DNA of 64,000 nt from Pontibacter russatus (GCF_009931655.1 NZ_CP047984.1:1054001-1118000); one strand, 5' to 3'. Counted from the first letter of the stretch, positions 19,801 through 28,619 are shown. The notes: generated by a model from the sequence alone, not told the origin. Made by a program: numbers and translations.

Positions 19801-19948
19801 TGGCAGGGTGAACATCTCGGGCGCCACTTACGAACTCATTAAAGACGAGTTCCGATGCACCTACCGCGGCAAAGTAGACGCCAAGAACAAGGGCGATGTC
19901 GACATGTATTTCGTGGAGGCGTATGTGGGAGACGCGGTATTGCAGTAG
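16853..19948 (+). CDS. Beta-propeller receptor adenylate cyclase (class III)
   Basis: 1031 residues: signal peptide (ends near LAQ25), a large two-component-regulator-type beta-propeller (about 40-670), a Y_Y_Y domain (YSYMLEGEDEGWSHW then YVFRVKSKD), one transmembrane helix (about 765-787), a coiled coil (about 793-825) and a class III cyclase domain (about 840-1020). Metal ligands Asp852 (FTDF) and Asp896 (GDAYM), Lys892 and Asp965 (adenine recognition), Asn972 and Arg976 are all present, so it should make cAMP. The architecture is that of hybrid two-component sensors with the kinase replaced by a cyclase. Met5 (16865) is an alternative start. Confidence 0.88.
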   Translation: MQIAMSKLLYVAIFLLIGSFRSLAQIGDPFVQNFPPSAYQSGAYVSSPQNWAIIQDDRGVLYISNTSGVLEYDGLSWRLVRGTALAGRFQFAKDSGGRIYAGSPDNLGYLAPDSLGRMQLVSLLPYLKGRYPEVRVSKVAAAGNKVYFSTENHIFCWTGKGFKVWSSKAGFTRVFSNQDRVYTIHKGKGLCVLDSGRFKALPGGGAFNSLNVTALLPLPASKGSGHNLFVVTYDQGLFIYEDGVLKKLPPSSDVLDGAYFMHGATLPDGTIALGTRYEGVIVVNRGGEVVQVIDKRKGLDDNAALYLYVDQEEGLWAALNKGISRIDYPSPVSYLNEASGLEGIVLDILKKENSLYAGTSSGLYRMEGGAASPRFRKHPDLQHEVWKLLEVGQDTLLVVSSQGVYALTGRGLKRFSPPADGTVYKTIHRSKTNPDKYYVGSSAGLAVLSRGKGRWRWEGTVRGIDHDVTWLAEDKTGLLWASGDDNISSVDISDRSAPLAPVRNLKPSPGLVKKLGTLQAASLNGHIYFGTSKGIYSIQREGGRYHLKPDATFGEQFADGSREAINLTQDRDGHIWLTSEFTTGLLKKNHGNTYSWDTVPMSRVPKVDVWEIHADADGVVWLATTEGIFRYNPHIPKNYNSREHTVLRKVALMGDSSVFYGAFAGDGAVTTAQSPRFRLVLPHAVRSISFEYTATSYEAPGQLLYSYMLEGEDEGWSHWTTETKKEFTGLDEGSYVFRVKSKDIYGTENLASAFAFESLPPFYRTWWAYGFYVLFYGFVIWGFIKIKHRNLIATKKSLEKLVYERTAQLAAEKKKSDDLLLNILPAETAEELKANGRARARSYQRVTVMFTDFKDFTSVSEHLTPEELVSVIDFYFCAFDRIISKYRIEKIKTIGDAYMCAGGMPDPEANTPADVVKAALEILQFVKSLNTDDKKLKRQKFEIRVGIHTGPVVAGIVGTTKFAYDIWGDTVNTAARMESSGVAGRVNISGATYELIKDEFRCTYRGKVDAKNKGDVDMYFVEAYVGDAVLQ

Positions 19949-20268
19949 CTATTTTTGAAAGCGAAAAAGCCAAACGGCGGCATGGCGTGTGCAGGCTGAC
20001 TGGCTTCTTGTTTTATATATGGGACTTGCGCAAGTCAAGCTTTGTCCCCCTCCTGGACTCATCTTGTAGGGAAAAATATTTAGTTCATGCCGCAAGTTTA
20101 GCGACAGCGCAAATGTGGCTGCCCATGAGGCCAGTTTGTAAAGGCATTACCCTAAGTATACTTTTCGCAAGTTAGGAACTTGCTGCCATACATTACCACC
20201 AGTTCCCGCTTCACTCAAATTGGCGGTATATAAGGGCTCCTTGTTATATATAGCCCTGACTTCTTCAC
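19949..20268. other. Intergenic region between convergent genes
   Basis: This region lies between the 3' ends of the cyclase and the GH26 mannanase. It contains three TATATA hexamers (near 20014, 20227 and 20244) but no gene, no repeat and no clear terminator hairpin that I can identify. Confidence 0.5.
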
Positions 20269-21405
20269 TTAGAAAATTCCCAGGAATTTCTTCTTTTTAT
20301 AGATATTCCCGAGGTCGTTCTCAAACAGGGTATATGGATTCTTGTAAAATTCGATAAAATTCGGGACGCTTCTATGTCCGGGGAAAGGGGCGTAGTAATG
20401 CGTAGTGCTTCGAACATCGTTGCGCCACACCAGCACGTAGGCCAGTTCCATATCGTCGCGCTTCATGGTCCGTAGCAGCGTATTAGTCCACCAAGTTGTA
20501 TCTGGAATTGATTCGAGGCCGGTTTCGGTGAAGGCGACCAGTTTGCCTGCTTTCTCCGCGTAATCCGACACGATTTTCAGTTTCATGGCCGCCGTGTCGA
20601 TAGCATAGCGGTCACGGCCCATGTCGCCGTAGTTGTCCATACCCACCATGTCCACCCACGCATCGCCGGGATAGCGTTCCAGGAACTCCTCCTCGGTGCT
20701 GAATCTGTTGTCGGGCGAGAAGGCATATATAAAGTTGTGTACATCCAGGCTGTCGCGCAGGTACGATACCGTGAAGCGCCACAGCGAGATAAACTCCTCG
20801 CGCGAAGCGTGTGGTTTTCCCCACCAGAACCAGCCGCCGTCGAACTCATGGAAGGGCCGGAAAATAACAGGCGCCAACTGTCCGTCCGCGCCCCGCAGAC
20901 TATGCGCCCACGCGCCGATGCCATCCAATATATCCTTATACTGCTCATGCGCCTCGCCGCCCGGAATGATATAGCGCACGGCTGGCAGCGAGAGTGAATC
21001 GACCCAGTAAAAGCCACCACCGGCCACCGGGTTGGAGAAATGCCAGGCAGCCGTCGTCACCCCGCCCCGGTTATAGGTGTCCACTACGGTTTTCCGCACC
21101 GCCTCTTTGGCTTGGGCAGTGGCCTCGGGCGAGCGGCCGGAGAAGCCGCTGAAATCCACGCCAATCACCGCCGGGTGCGAGCCCGTCACGGATTTTACAT
21201 CCGACCGGCTCTCATCGCCTGACCAGCCGTGGCCGTACTCGGTGGCGTGCTGGTGCCCGAAAAGCGTGTGGTGTTTGGATAGCCTGTCCAGGTTGTGGAA
21301 GAGCGCCTTTGTCTCTTTGGTGGCGTCGGCATCAATGGTTTTGGTGGAGGCGCAGCCCACCAGCAGCAGGGAGGGAAGGATGAACAGGGATAAAAGTGCT
21401 CGCAT
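20269..21405 (-). CDS. GH26 beta-mannanase lipoprotein
   Basis: 378 residues. Lipobox LVGC with Cys18 predicts a surface or periplasmic lipoprotein. The GH26 clan-A barrel is clear: general acid/base Glu187 in RPFHEFDGGWFWWG and nucleophile Glu294 in AFTETGLES. GSHPAVIGVDFSG and TTAAWHFSNP are further GH26 blocks. The enzyme cleaves internal beta-1,4-mannosidic bonds of mannan or galactomannan. It is not inside a SusCD locus. The galactose genes 20 kb away could use galactose released from galactomannan, but that link is speculative. Confidence 0.92.
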   Translation of the reverse strand: MRALLSLFILPSLLLVGCASTKTIDADATKETKALFHNLDRLSKHHTLFGHQHATEYGHGWSGDESRSDVKSVTGSHPAVIGVDFSGFSGRSPEATAQAKEAVRKTVVDTYNRGGVTTAAWHFSNPVAGGGFYWVDSLSLPAVRYIIPGGEAHEQYKDILDGIGAWAHSLRGADGQLAPVIFRPFHEFDGGWFWWGKPHASREEFISLWRFTVSYLRDSLDVHNFIYAFSPDNRFSTEEEFLERYPGDAWVDMVGMDNYGDMGRDRYAIDTAAMKLKIVSDYAEKAGKLVAFTETGLESIPDTTWWTNTLLRTMKRDDMELAYVLVWRNDVRSTTHYYAPFPGHRSVPNFIEFYKNPYTLFENDLGNIYKKKKFLGIF

Positions 21406-21550
21406 AAAAGGGAAGTCCGGTTTGCGTAGAAAGATACTACCTCCCTCCCGACTTTACAAAACCGCATGCCAGTTGCGCTTCCTTCACCAGATAAGCTGCC
21501 GGCAGGCTTAACCCAGCCAATCCTGTCCATCCCCCAATCCTGTAAATCCT

Positions 21551-21565
21551 GGGGTAGGGGCCCTC
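21551..21565 (+). repeat. Dispersed GC-rich repeat, copy 2
   Basis: GGGGTAGGGGCCCTC matches 60263-60277 exactly and the complement of 10613-10627. It is intergenic, upstream of the GH26 start, and followed 36 bases later by a near-palindrome GGACAGGTCGCGACTGTCC at 21601-21619 that resembles common Bacteroidetes intergenic repeats. Confidence 0.6.
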
Positions 21566-21689
21566 GAGAAGATTCAGACGGACTGGTTAGGAAACGATTC
21601 GGACAGGTCGCGACTGTCCCTACGTGAACATGAAATCAACAGGCTGCGACACGCTGTATAGGCTTACCCGGAAAGGAGACAGCTCCGTC

Positions 21690-22085
21690 CTATATATCAG
21701 ACAACTTTGTCAGTTCGGCGTCGATGTGGTGGTTTTGCATTAGCTCGGTGGCGAACTTGTAACTGCCGCGCGGCACAAACAGCCGCAGGTGTCCGCCCTT
21801 CATGCGGGCAATGGATTCCAGGGCCTTCCACTTGCTTATCAGCGTGCTCTGTTCCTCTTCTTTCGCGTTTTTCACCACCAGTTCAAAGTAGTATTTTCCC
21901 TCTCCGCGCATGGCCGTGAAGTCGGGCGTCAGGGTCACATCCTTGCTGACCATACTGATGGAGCCTGGGCTTGTGTAACCCGTAAAATCGGCTCTGATAT
22001 CTTCGTAACCGGACCTTTTAGCGAACTTAATCACCTGCTCTGCAAAATTGTTGTACTCTTCTGTCTTCTTATTTGTGTGTAACAT
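21690..22085 (-). CDS. Conserved hypothetical protein, possible nuclease-fold
   Basis: 131 residues from the preferred ATG at 22085 (MLHTNKKTEEYNNF); a longer reading from 22154 adds an implausible leader. It is soluble. The middle has LTPDFTAMRGEGKYYFELVV, then KWKALESIARMKGGHLRLFV, an alpha/beta arrangement loosely like PD-(D/E)XK endonuclease folds (PDF, then a strand with Glu and Lys). The exact D...ExK signature is not met, so catalysis cannot be claimed. It is monocistronic. I do not recognise a named family. Confidence 0.6.
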   Translation of the reverse strand: MLHTNKKTEEYNNFAEQVIKFAKRSGYEDIRADFTGYTSPGSISMVSKDVTLTPDFTAMRGEGKYYFELVVKNAKEEEQSTLISKWKALESIARMKGGHLRLFVPRGSYKFATELMQNHHIDAELTKLSDI

Positions 22086-22508
22086 ATAGATGGTTTTTAT
22101 TGATAAATTGATTTTGAACCGGCATTGTAGCTGGCTGTAGGTATAGCCCAGCACGCATTCGCTTTGCCAAAAATCAAACCCAAAATGACAGCGGGCAGTT
22201 GATAGCTCTGATAAACCGGAGCTTGCCTAAAAGGCTTCAGAGTGTGCGGAGCTCCTGCTGAAGGTACGCCAACTGCGCCGGAGCTATATATAACCCGTGC
22301 TGGCGTGTGTTCAGGAGATTTGGTATGCTGAATTGGCGATGCGTACGGACCTATGTATATAGTATACGAAAAATATAGGAGAATTCCTAATAAAATTGAA
22401 TTATATTCGCTATAGTTCTCATATACTGCCTTTTATTACTTGGTTCAGATAGTGGTTGCCTCTCCGGAATTGCTTTTAAAGGATGGCTATAGTAACCAGC
22501 AGCAAAAT
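22086..22508. other. Divergent intergenic region
   Basis: This region sits between the small hypothetical gene and the patatin gene and must carry both promoters. It becomes AT-rich from about 22330 (TATATAGTATACG, then AAAAATATAGG), a likely promoter zone for the patatin gene. No gene or strong hairpin is seen. Confidence 0.5.
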
Positions 22509-23543
22509 ATGCTTCTTATGAAAAAGTTGGTTCTTGTGATTATCTGTATCCTTTGTTTAAGCGCTGCGAGCGCGCAGGAAGCGCAAATCAGGAACCTGGT
22601 TTTTGAAGGAGCCGGCATTCGGGGGCTTGCTTATGCAGGCGTCATTGCTGAACTGGAAAGGCAGCGCCTCCTGCAGGACGTAGAGAAAGTAGGCGGCACC
22701 TCTGCGGGCGCCATCACAGCCCTGATGGTTTCGCTGGGCTATTCCGCCGGGGAGATGGAAGACATCATCTCCGACACAAAGTTTCAGAAATTTAACGATG
22801 GCCGGTTCATTTTTGTCGGTGGCTTGCTGCGCATGAGGCAGAAATACGGCTGGTACCGCAGCAAAAAATTCGCGGGCTGGCTGGAAGACATCATCCGGCA
22901 CAAAACCGGAAACGCGGACATTACTTTCCGGGAGCTGCATGATAGCGGGCACAGGGATTTATATATAACGGCCACCTGCCTGAACAGGCAGAAACTCCTG
23001 GTGTTCTCATACGAAACCTACCCCGATATGAAAGTGAAGGACGCTGTGCGCGCCTCTATGTCGGTGCCGCTTTACTTTGAGGCCGTTTTTATAGACAGCA
23101 CCGGCAACGTGCACCAGAAACACAAGCGGCAGGATAATTTGGACATTATGGTGGATGGCGGCATCCTCGGCAACTTCCCCATCACCTTGTTCGACAGTGT
23201 CGCGACTGACTCGCTGCAGCAGCCCCGCCGCATCGCGAACAGGCAGACGCTCGGGGCCAGGATTGACTCTGATGAACAGATTAAAAACGATGCTTTATCG
23301 AAGGAACTTGTTCCGCTGGAAATCCGGAACCTGCAGGACTATGTTTCAGCCTTCTATATATTGGCGCTGGAAAACCTGAACCGCAGCCAACTGGAACCAG
23401 CGGACTGGGAAAGAACCATTTCGGTCTCGTCCGTCGGCATCGCGCCCCGCGTCAAAAGGCTGACAAAGGCACAGAAGGCGCTCCTGGTAAACAGCGGCCG
23501 GGAACACACTGCCGCTTATCTGAATGCAAAAAGCGCGGAGTGA
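22509..23543 (+). CDS. Patatin-like phospholipase, exported
   Basis: 345 residues from the ATG at 22509 (a second ATG at 22518 gives MKKLVLVI); both are better than the upstream ATG at 22440 because they put a signal peptide at the N-terminus (ends near SAQ23). Patatin motifs are complete: oxyanion loop GAGIRG (34-39), nucleophile Ser65 in GTSAG and catalytic Asp216 in VDGG. The family hydrolyses acyl esters of phospholipids with a Ser-Asp dyad. Convergent with the pxp operon. Confidence 0.88.
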   Translation: MLLMKKLVLVIICILCLSAASAQEAQIRNLVFEGAGIRGLAYAGVIAELERQRLLQDVEKVGGTSAGAITALMVSLGYSAGEMEDIISDTKFQKFNDGRFIFVGGLLRMRQKYGWYRSKKFAGWLEDIIRHKTGNADITFRELHDSGHRDLYITATCLNRQKLLVFSYETYPDMKVKDAVRASMSVPLYFEAVFIDSTGNVHQKHKRQDNLDIMVDGGILGNFPITLFDSVATDSLQQPRRIANRQTLGARIDSDEQIKNDALSKELVPLEIRNLQDYVSAFYILALENLNRSQLEPADWERTISVSSVGIAPRVKRLTKAQKALLVNSGREHTAAYLNAKSAE

Positions 23544-23580
23544 AGTAACACGGCAGGCCATATATAAAAACGTGCCCTGT

Positions 23581-24360
23581 TTACCTCTCCGAGCCGCCCG
23601 CCGCCCGCAGCAGAATGCCTTCGCTCTGCAGCACCTCGTGTATATGGCGCGCGAAGGGCAGTGCGTCAGGTCGGTCACCGTGGATGCACACCGTGTCTGC
23701 CCGCAGCGATATATCCCTCCCCTGCTGCGAAGCCACCTTTCCCTCCCTCACCATCCGGAGCACCCGCAGCAACGCCTCTACCTGGTCCGTTAGCAGGGCA
23801 TCCGCAAAACTTCTCGGCGTCAGTGTGCCGTCCTGCTGGTACGTTCTGTCCGCGAACACTTCGCTGGCGGTGGCCAGCCCCAGCCTCTCTCCAGCTTTGA
23901 TTAATTCGCTGCCGGAAAGACCGTAGAGCACCGCCTCCGGCTGCACCTTATATATGGCCTCGGCCACAGCTTCAGCAAGCGCTGTGTTTGCGGTGGCCAT
24001 GTTGTAGAGCGCACCGTGTGGCTTTACGTGGTGCAGCTTGCCGCCCTCCGCCTGCACAAACGCCTGCAGGGCCCCCACCTGGTACACCACCATGGCATAT
24101 ACCTCGTCCGGGGAGACGGCCATCTCCCGTCTGCCGAAGCCCACAAGGTCCGGCAGGCCGGGATGCGCCCCCACCGCCACGCCCTGCGCCAGCGCCAGCT
24201 TCACCGTCCGGCGCATTACCAGCGGGTCGCCGGCGTGGAAGCCGCAGGCAATGTTGGCTGAGGTAACGTAACGCAGTATGTCCGCGTCGTGCCCCAGGTG
24301 ATAGGCGCCAAAGCTTTCGCCCATGTCACAGTTTAAATCTATTGCCAGTTGCTGGTTCAT
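23581..24360 (-). CDS. pxpA: 5-oxoprolinase subunit A (LamB/YcsF family)
   Basis: 259 residues with the family signature [11 protein letters not shown] at 8-18 and the metal- and substrate-site stretches [24 protein letters not shown] and [10 protein letters not shown]. With PxpB and PxpC it forms the ATP-dependent enzyme that opens 5-oxoproline to glutamate, a damage-repair and nitrogen-salvage role. Its ATG overlaps the stop of pxpC by four bases (ATGA), so it is translationally coupled and last in the pxpB-pxpC-pxpA operon. Start context is CATATATG. Confidence 0.93.
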   Translation of the reverse strand: MNQQLAIDLNCDMGESFGAYHLGHDADILRYVTSANIACGFHAGDPLVMRRTVKLALAQGVAVGAHPGLPDLVGFGRREMAVSPDEVYAMVVYQVGALQAFVQAEGGKLHHVKPHGALYNMATANTALAEAVAEAIYKVQPEAVLYGLSGSELIKAGERLGLATASEVFADRTYQQDGTLTPRSFADALLTDQVEALLRVLRMVREGKVASQQGRDISLRADTVCIHGDRPDALPFARHIHEVLQSEGILLRAAGGSER

Positions 24361-25364
24361 ATATGGGTTTTGAAATGCAAGCCTCCCCGGAGCTTCTCAA
24401 TGTTTTGTTCCTGAATGATATACAGGGCCTGGGCCTCTTCCAGCGTCACTTCCTTAAACAGGACTTTATGGCGGGGCACCAGTTGCGCCAGCTTCGGGAA
24501 ATCTGCGGAGACAACCTGCGCAAAGCGCGGGTAGCCGCCTGTGGTCTGGTGGTCGGCCATCAGCACAATCGGGCTGCCCTCCGGCGGCACCTGCACCGTG
24601 CCGAAGGTGACGGCGCTGGAAACCATATCGGCGGGGGCGGCCAGCGCCAGCCGCGTACCCAGCAGGTGGTAGCCCATGCGGTCAGACTGCGCCGTCACCT
24701 GGTAGGCCATGCCCCAGAAATCCTGCTGGCTCTGCTCCGAAAACAACTGGTATTCCGGTCCCTTGATGACGCGTATCTGCTGGGGCTCGTGGTACGCGAC
24801 GTGCAGCGACAAATCCACGGACCAGTTGGTTTGCGCCCCCGGCTGTTCCAACTGCGCCCGTGTCAGGCTGCGCAGAAAGGCCTCCATTTTGGCTGGTAGC
24901 GGCCTGCAGGGGATGCTGTCGCCGAGTTGCAGCGCCCTTCCGTTTAATCCGCCAATGCCTGCACGCAGGAAGGTGGCGTTGCTGCCCATTACGCTGGGGA
25001 GGTCGAAGCCCCCGGCTACGGCTATATAGGCCCGGCAGCCGCTCATCGGAGAGCCGAATTCCAGTATGCTGCCTTCGGGCACCAGCAAAGGCCGCCAGCC
25101 TTTTACGGGTTGCCCGTTTAAGGCTGGCGACAAATCAGCCCCCGTAATGGCGATGAGCCGGCGCTCTGTGAAAAATATCTTCGGCCCTTTAAGCGTAATT
25201 TCTATACCAGCCTCCCCCTCCTCGTTGCCAACCAGCAAATTTGCGACGCGCAGGGCAAAAGGGTCCATGGCACCGCTCACACTCACACCGGCCTTCCGAA
25301 ATCCGTGCCGCCCCAGGTCCTGTATAGTTGTCAGAAGGCCAGGGCTGATGAAGTTAAGGCTCAT
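24357..25364 (-). CDS. pxpC: 5-oxoprolinase subunit C (carboxyltransferase-like)
   Basis: 335 residues from the ATG at 25364, giving [19 protein letters not shown], the canonical PxpC N-terminus; a longer reading from 25490 is an artefact over pxp[21 protein letters not shown] and [20 protein letters not shown] are family blocks (KipA/AHS2, biotin-dependent carboxyltransferase-like fold). It overlaps the end of pxpB by 11 bases and pxpA by 4, so all three are coupled. Confidence 0.93.
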   Translation of the reverse strand: MSLNFISPGLLTTIQDLGRHGFRKAGVSVSGAMDPFALRVANLLVGNEEGEAGIEITLKGPKIFFTERRLIAITGADLSPALNGQPVKGWRPLLVPEGSILEFGSPMSGCRAYIAVAGGFDLPSVMGSNATFLRAGIGGLNGRALQLGDSIPCRPLPAKMEAFLRSLTRAQLEQPGAQTNWSVDLSLHVAYHEPQQIRVIKGPEYQLFSEQSQQDFWGMAYQVTAQSDRMGYHLLGTRLALAAPADMVSSAVTFGTVQVPPEGSPIVLMADHQTTGGYPRFAQVVSADFPKLAQLVPRHKVLFKEVTLEEAQALYIIQEQNIEKLRGGLHFKTHI

Positions 25365-26097
25365 GGCGCAGCTCCTTTCGCTCATAGAATTCCCCCTCCG
25401 CGATAGGCACAAATCGGACACGGTCGCCAGCCTGCAGCAGGCTGGGTGAGGTACTGTCGGGGTTGAAGAGTGAAACCGGTGTGCGGCCAATCAACTGCCA
25501 GCCGCCGGGTATGGGAAGCGGGTAGATACCGGTCTGGATTCCGCCGATACCTACTGATCCGGCAGGAACTTCCGGCCGGGGGCTTTCGCGGCGCGGCGCG
25601 GCAATCTTTGGGTTCAAGCCAGCCAGGTACGGAAACCCGGGCGCGAAGCCTATCATACAGACAAGATAAACCTGCCCGCTGTGCAAGGCAATTACCTCCT
25701 CCTCGCGCAGCCCGTTTAGTTCTGCCACAAAGGGCAGATCAGGGCCCGCCTCACCCCCATATAGCACCGGAATCTCCACCAGCCTGGGTGCCTGCTCCTT
25801 CCCGTCCCCGACCGCGTAGGGCAGCATCCGCTGTAAAAATCCGGTTACTTTGGTGTAGGGGTTGAGATCTCCTTTCCGGCTGATGCGCCAAGGGTCGTAA
25901 AATACAGTGACGGTGGTGAAGGCGGGCACGTACTCCACCAGCCCCTCGAAGGGGTGCTTCGCCAGGTAAGCGACGAAAGCCCGCACCTGCCGGTGCGTCT
26001 CCTCCCCGATTACATCGCCAAAGTGTACCACCACAGCGGCATCACCCAGCGGATACAGCCGGACAGCCGGAATATCGCTTTCCTGCAGCTTTCTCAT
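25354..26097 (-). CDS. pxpB: 5-oxoprolinase subunit B (KipI/AHS1 family)
   Basis: 247 residues, first gene of the operon. Family blocks are PLGDAAVVVHFG (17-28), IGFAPGFPYLAGL, SPRPEVPAGSVGIGGIQTGI and PGGWQLIGRTPVSLF. PxpB supplies the cyclophilin-like AHS1 domain of the oxoprolinase complex. The operon lacks the transporter genes (DUF969/DUF979, NRAMP) that often accompany it elsewhere. An upstream region of about 280 bases separates it from dinB-like DNA and should carry its promoter. Confidence 0.92.
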   Translation of the reverse strand: MRKLQESDIPAVRLYPLGDAAVVVHFGDVIGEETHRQVRAFVAYLAKHPFEGLVEYVPAFTTVTVFYDPWRISRKGDLNPYTKVTGFLQRMLPYAVGDGKEQAPRLVEIPVLYGGEAGPDLPFVAELNGLREEEVIALHSGQVYLVCMIGFAPGFPYLAGLNPKIAAPRRESPRPEVPAGSVGIGGIQTGIYPLPIPGGWQLIGRTPVSLFNPDSTSPSLLQAGDRVRFVPIAEGEFYERKELRHEP

Positions 26098-26337
26098 GTC
26101 GCTTCTTTAAAACCGGGTATGCGGAGGCCCCGTTGCTCCGGCTGCCCGGCCCCTACAAATCGAACGGGAATTGCCCCGCTTGGTTTTACCCTGCCCGTGG
26201 TTTTGCATCGTGTGGCGCACAAGCCCCATATCCCATTGAACCTGCCGGTATAGCCCTCTGCAACATTTCCCGGTTTGGGAACCCCTGAGGCATTGGCAGT
26301 GCATCTAATGTGTATTATGGGCGCTTTGATGCCTGCC

Positions 26338-26360
26338 CTATCTTGCGGCGGGCAAGATAG
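26338..26360 (-). terminator. Stem-loop after DinB gene
   Basis: CTATCTTGC and GCAAGATAG pair perfectly over 9 bases around a five-base loop, 16 bases downstream of the DinB stop on the minus strand. No long U tract. Confidence 0.45.
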
Positions 26361-26375
26361 ATTCACGCCCGGGCC

Positions 26376-26885
26376 TCACACCAACACACGCGATGTCACG
26401 CTGAGCTGCCCCACATGCCGCATGGTATGCTCTGCGGCGTGTACCAGCAGCCCCAGCACAGTGGATGGGAGCTGCGCCCGCCCTACGCCACGACCCGCTG
26501 TTAACGTCGCCTCATCAGTGTGGCGCAGTTGCTCCAGGGCAATATCCACCTGCCGGTCAAAAGTCTGAACCAAATCCTGGACCCTGCACGTCGGTTCGGG
26601 GCATTTGCCTTCGGTGCCCAAGGTGTTCAGTTGCTCCCGGGTCAGGGCTTTCCCGCGCGCATAGGTGAACAGTCTATCCAGTACACCAGTCAGGTGCTGC
26701 AGGTGAAAGCCCACCGAAGCCACGCCCGCAGGACGCTCCCACAACAGCTCGTCCGGAAAATCCTGCATCAGGGTTGCCACTTCTTCTCTTGCCTGCAGCA
26801 GCGCATGCGCCACTGGCTGCAGGAACGGCGGTATCTGGGGCAACGGACCGCGCAGCCACACTTCAGGGAGTTTGGGTTGTGCCAT
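26376..26885 (-). CDS. DinB-family protein
   Basis: 169 residues, a four-helix bundle of the DinB/YfiT type. Likely metal ligands are His64 in GFHLQHL and His153 and His157 in HAAEHTMRHVGQL, the usual His triad. Family members are metal-dependent thiol transferases (bacillithiol or mycothiol type) or of unknown activity. Bacteroidota commonly make bacillithiol, so that is one possibility. Start context is GCTATATGG. Single gene. Confidence 0.85.
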   Translation of the reverse strand: MAQPKLPEVWLRGPLPQIPPFLQPVAHALLQAREEVATLMQDFPDELLWERPAGVASVGFHLQHLTGVLDRLFTYARGKALTREQLNTLGTEGKCPEPTCRVQDLVQTFDRQVDIALEQLRHTDEATLTAGRGVGRAQLPSTVLGLLVHAAEHTMRHVGQLSVTSRVLV

Positions 26886-27198
26886 ATAGCTTGGGTTATT
26901 CAGGTTGTGGTAGGGTAACGGTTAAGCATACGTCCTTCCTTACCCGTTGGGTTCTGGTTCTGAGTAACGCCCGGGTTGGAAGCTTCAACATACCTCCCGT
27001 TCTTGCTGCCCTGCATGCTGCTGCTGTAACAGCTATAATACTGCCAGCAGGCCTGGTGTGCCCGTAGCACTATCGGTAGAGGCCATTTCGGCAGAGGTGC
27101 ATATGGCAGGATTTTTGCTCACAATGCATTATAAATGAGAGCCTTATGGTTATATTCAGGCCCTTACTTTACCCTCACTCTTCTTAGCACCAGCCACC
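26886..27198. other. Intergenic region
   Basis: Divergent gap between DinB and the phosphatase gene. No ORF of note, no repeat and no clear hairpin; it should hold both promoters. Confidence 0.45.
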
Positions 27199-27660
27199 AT
27201 GTACCCTGTAAGGCCCTGGCTATATGTAGGGAAGCACCGCGATACGATGAACCTCCCGCACCTGAATGCTAATCACATTGGAGCAATGCTCCAGTTAGAG
27301 GAAGCGGTGGCTCAGCCGGGCATGCACGTGCTGTACCTTCCCATTGCAGACGGCGTGCCATTGCCTGTTGAAACGCTCCGCCGCGGCGTCAGCTTTCTGC
27401 TGCTGGAGCACGGACTGGGCCGGAACGTGCTTATCGCCTGCGCCGCCGGCATCAGCAGGTGCGTCACCTTCGCCATCGCCGCCCTGAAAGAAACAGAAGG
27501 CATCCCCCTGCTTGCCGCCTACAGCGAAATCGTGCAAAAGAACAGCAGGGCGCTGCCGCACCCGGTGCTGTGGCAATCTCTGTGCTCATTCTACCACGAG
27601 AACACTCCTTATATTGAGGTGCTGAGGATATATAACAGGAAAAGACCCGCCGGTTCCTGA
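27199..27660 (+). CDS. Dual-specificity protein phosphatase-like protein
   Basis: 153 residues. The active-site loop reads CAAGISR (81-87), matching the C(X5)R signature with Cys81 as nucleophile and Arg87 binding phosphate. Asp51 in LPIADG is a good general-acid candidate. The His that normally precedes the Cys is Ala80 here, which usually raises the Cys pKa, so activity may be lowered. WLYVGKHRDT at 7-16 is the usual DSP start. The substrate may be phosphoprotein or a small molecule. It is followed by a metallophosphatase, but the 203-base gap argues against an operon. Confidence 0.82.
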   Translation: MYPVRPWLYVGKHRDTMNLPHLNANHIGAMLQLEEAVAQPGMHVLYLPIADGVPLPVETLRRGVSFLLLEHGLGRNVLIACAAGISRCVTFAIAALKETEGIPLLAAYSEIVQKNSRALPHPVLWQSLCSFYHENTPYIEVLRIYNRKRPAGS

Positions 27661-27863
27661 GACAACCGCGGCTAGCAGCTGCGCCTTTCTTTCGAGCCGC
27701 TCTTATTCAGCTATAGAAACCGGTACGCATTCCTGTAGTCTCCGCCTTTACATTTTAAGCTACATTGATCTGGAGGCAGCGTGCAGCTAACATAAGCTGA
27801 AGCAGCCCGTTACAGAGAATGCCGCTGAAGCAGCGCGGCAGGAGCATAAACAGAAACCGAAGC

Positions 27864-28610
27864 ATGCGGAGATTCGTGATGTCTGACAGCCACGGGGGCT
27901 ACCGGGCCATGATGCAGTGCCTGGAAAGGTGCGGCTTCGACAATGATGCAGACCAACTGTACTTCCTGGGCGATGTGGTGGACGGGTGGCCAGAGACAAA
28001 GGAAAGCATTGATGTGCTGCTGGGCATCAACCACCTGGTGTACCTGCTCGGCAACCACGACCAGTGGGCGCTGGAATATTACGGCGACAAGATGGGAAAA
28101 GGCGAGGATCCGCCCGGCCTGTGGCTCTGGCAGGGCGGGGCCGCCACCATTGAATCCTATGGCGCAGGCAAGCCGATGCCCAAGGACCACCTCGCGCTCC
28201 TGCAAAACGCCAAACCCTACCATGTCACCGAAGACAACATCCTGCTGGTGCACGCTGGCTTCGACACCGAAAAGGCGATAGAGGAGACAGACCCGGATTA
28301 TCTGATTTGGGACAGGACATTCGTCAAGCGCTGCTACAGCCGCTTCGTGGCGGGCCATCCCCTCACCGTTGCACCTTATAAAGAGGTATATATAGGGCAC
28401 ACGCCCACCATTTCGCTTGACCGGAGAAACAAAAAGCCGCTCCATATCGGAAACGTGACGCTGACGGACACCGGAGCCGCTTTCAACGGTTGCCTCTCCA
28501 TCCTGGACATGGACAGCAAAGAAGTGTGGCAGTCAGACATAGTGATGCAGCTGTACCCCTCTGAGGAAGGTCGGAACGGCATGAGTTGGAACCAGTTGAA
28601 CCAAAAATAA
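27864..28610 (+). CDS. Calcineurin-like metallophosphoesterase (PPP-type)
   Basis: 248 residues from the ATG at 27864 (MRRFVMSDSHGG); 15 extra codons from 27819 precede the conserved start and are unlikely. Metal-site motifs are in order: Asp8 and His10 in SDSHGG, GDVVDGW (36-42), GNHDQW (63-68), then LVHAGFD and GHTP. This is the bacterial serine/threonine phosphatase or diadenosine-tetraphosphatase type; the two cannot be separated here. Convergent with the aminotransferase gene 10 bases away. Confidence 0.88.
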   Translation: MRRFVMSDSHGGYRAMMQCLERCGFDNDADQLYFLGDVVDGWPETKESIDVLLGINHLVYLLGNHDQWALEYYGDKMGKGEDPPGLWLWQGGAATIESYGAGKPMPKDHLALLQNAKPYHVTEDNILLVHAGFDTEKAIEETDPDYLIWDRTFVKRCYSRFVAGHPLTVAPYKEVYIGHTPTISLDRRNKKPLHIGNVTLTDTGAAFNGCLSILDMDSKEVWQSDIVMQLYPSEEGRNGMSWNQLNQK

Positions 28611-28619
28611 CCAAACGGG

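Noticed and set aside
25365..25490. N-terminal extension of pxpC
   Set aside because: The extra 42 codons overlap pxpB in another frame and lack family similarity; the ATG at 25364 gives the canonical start.
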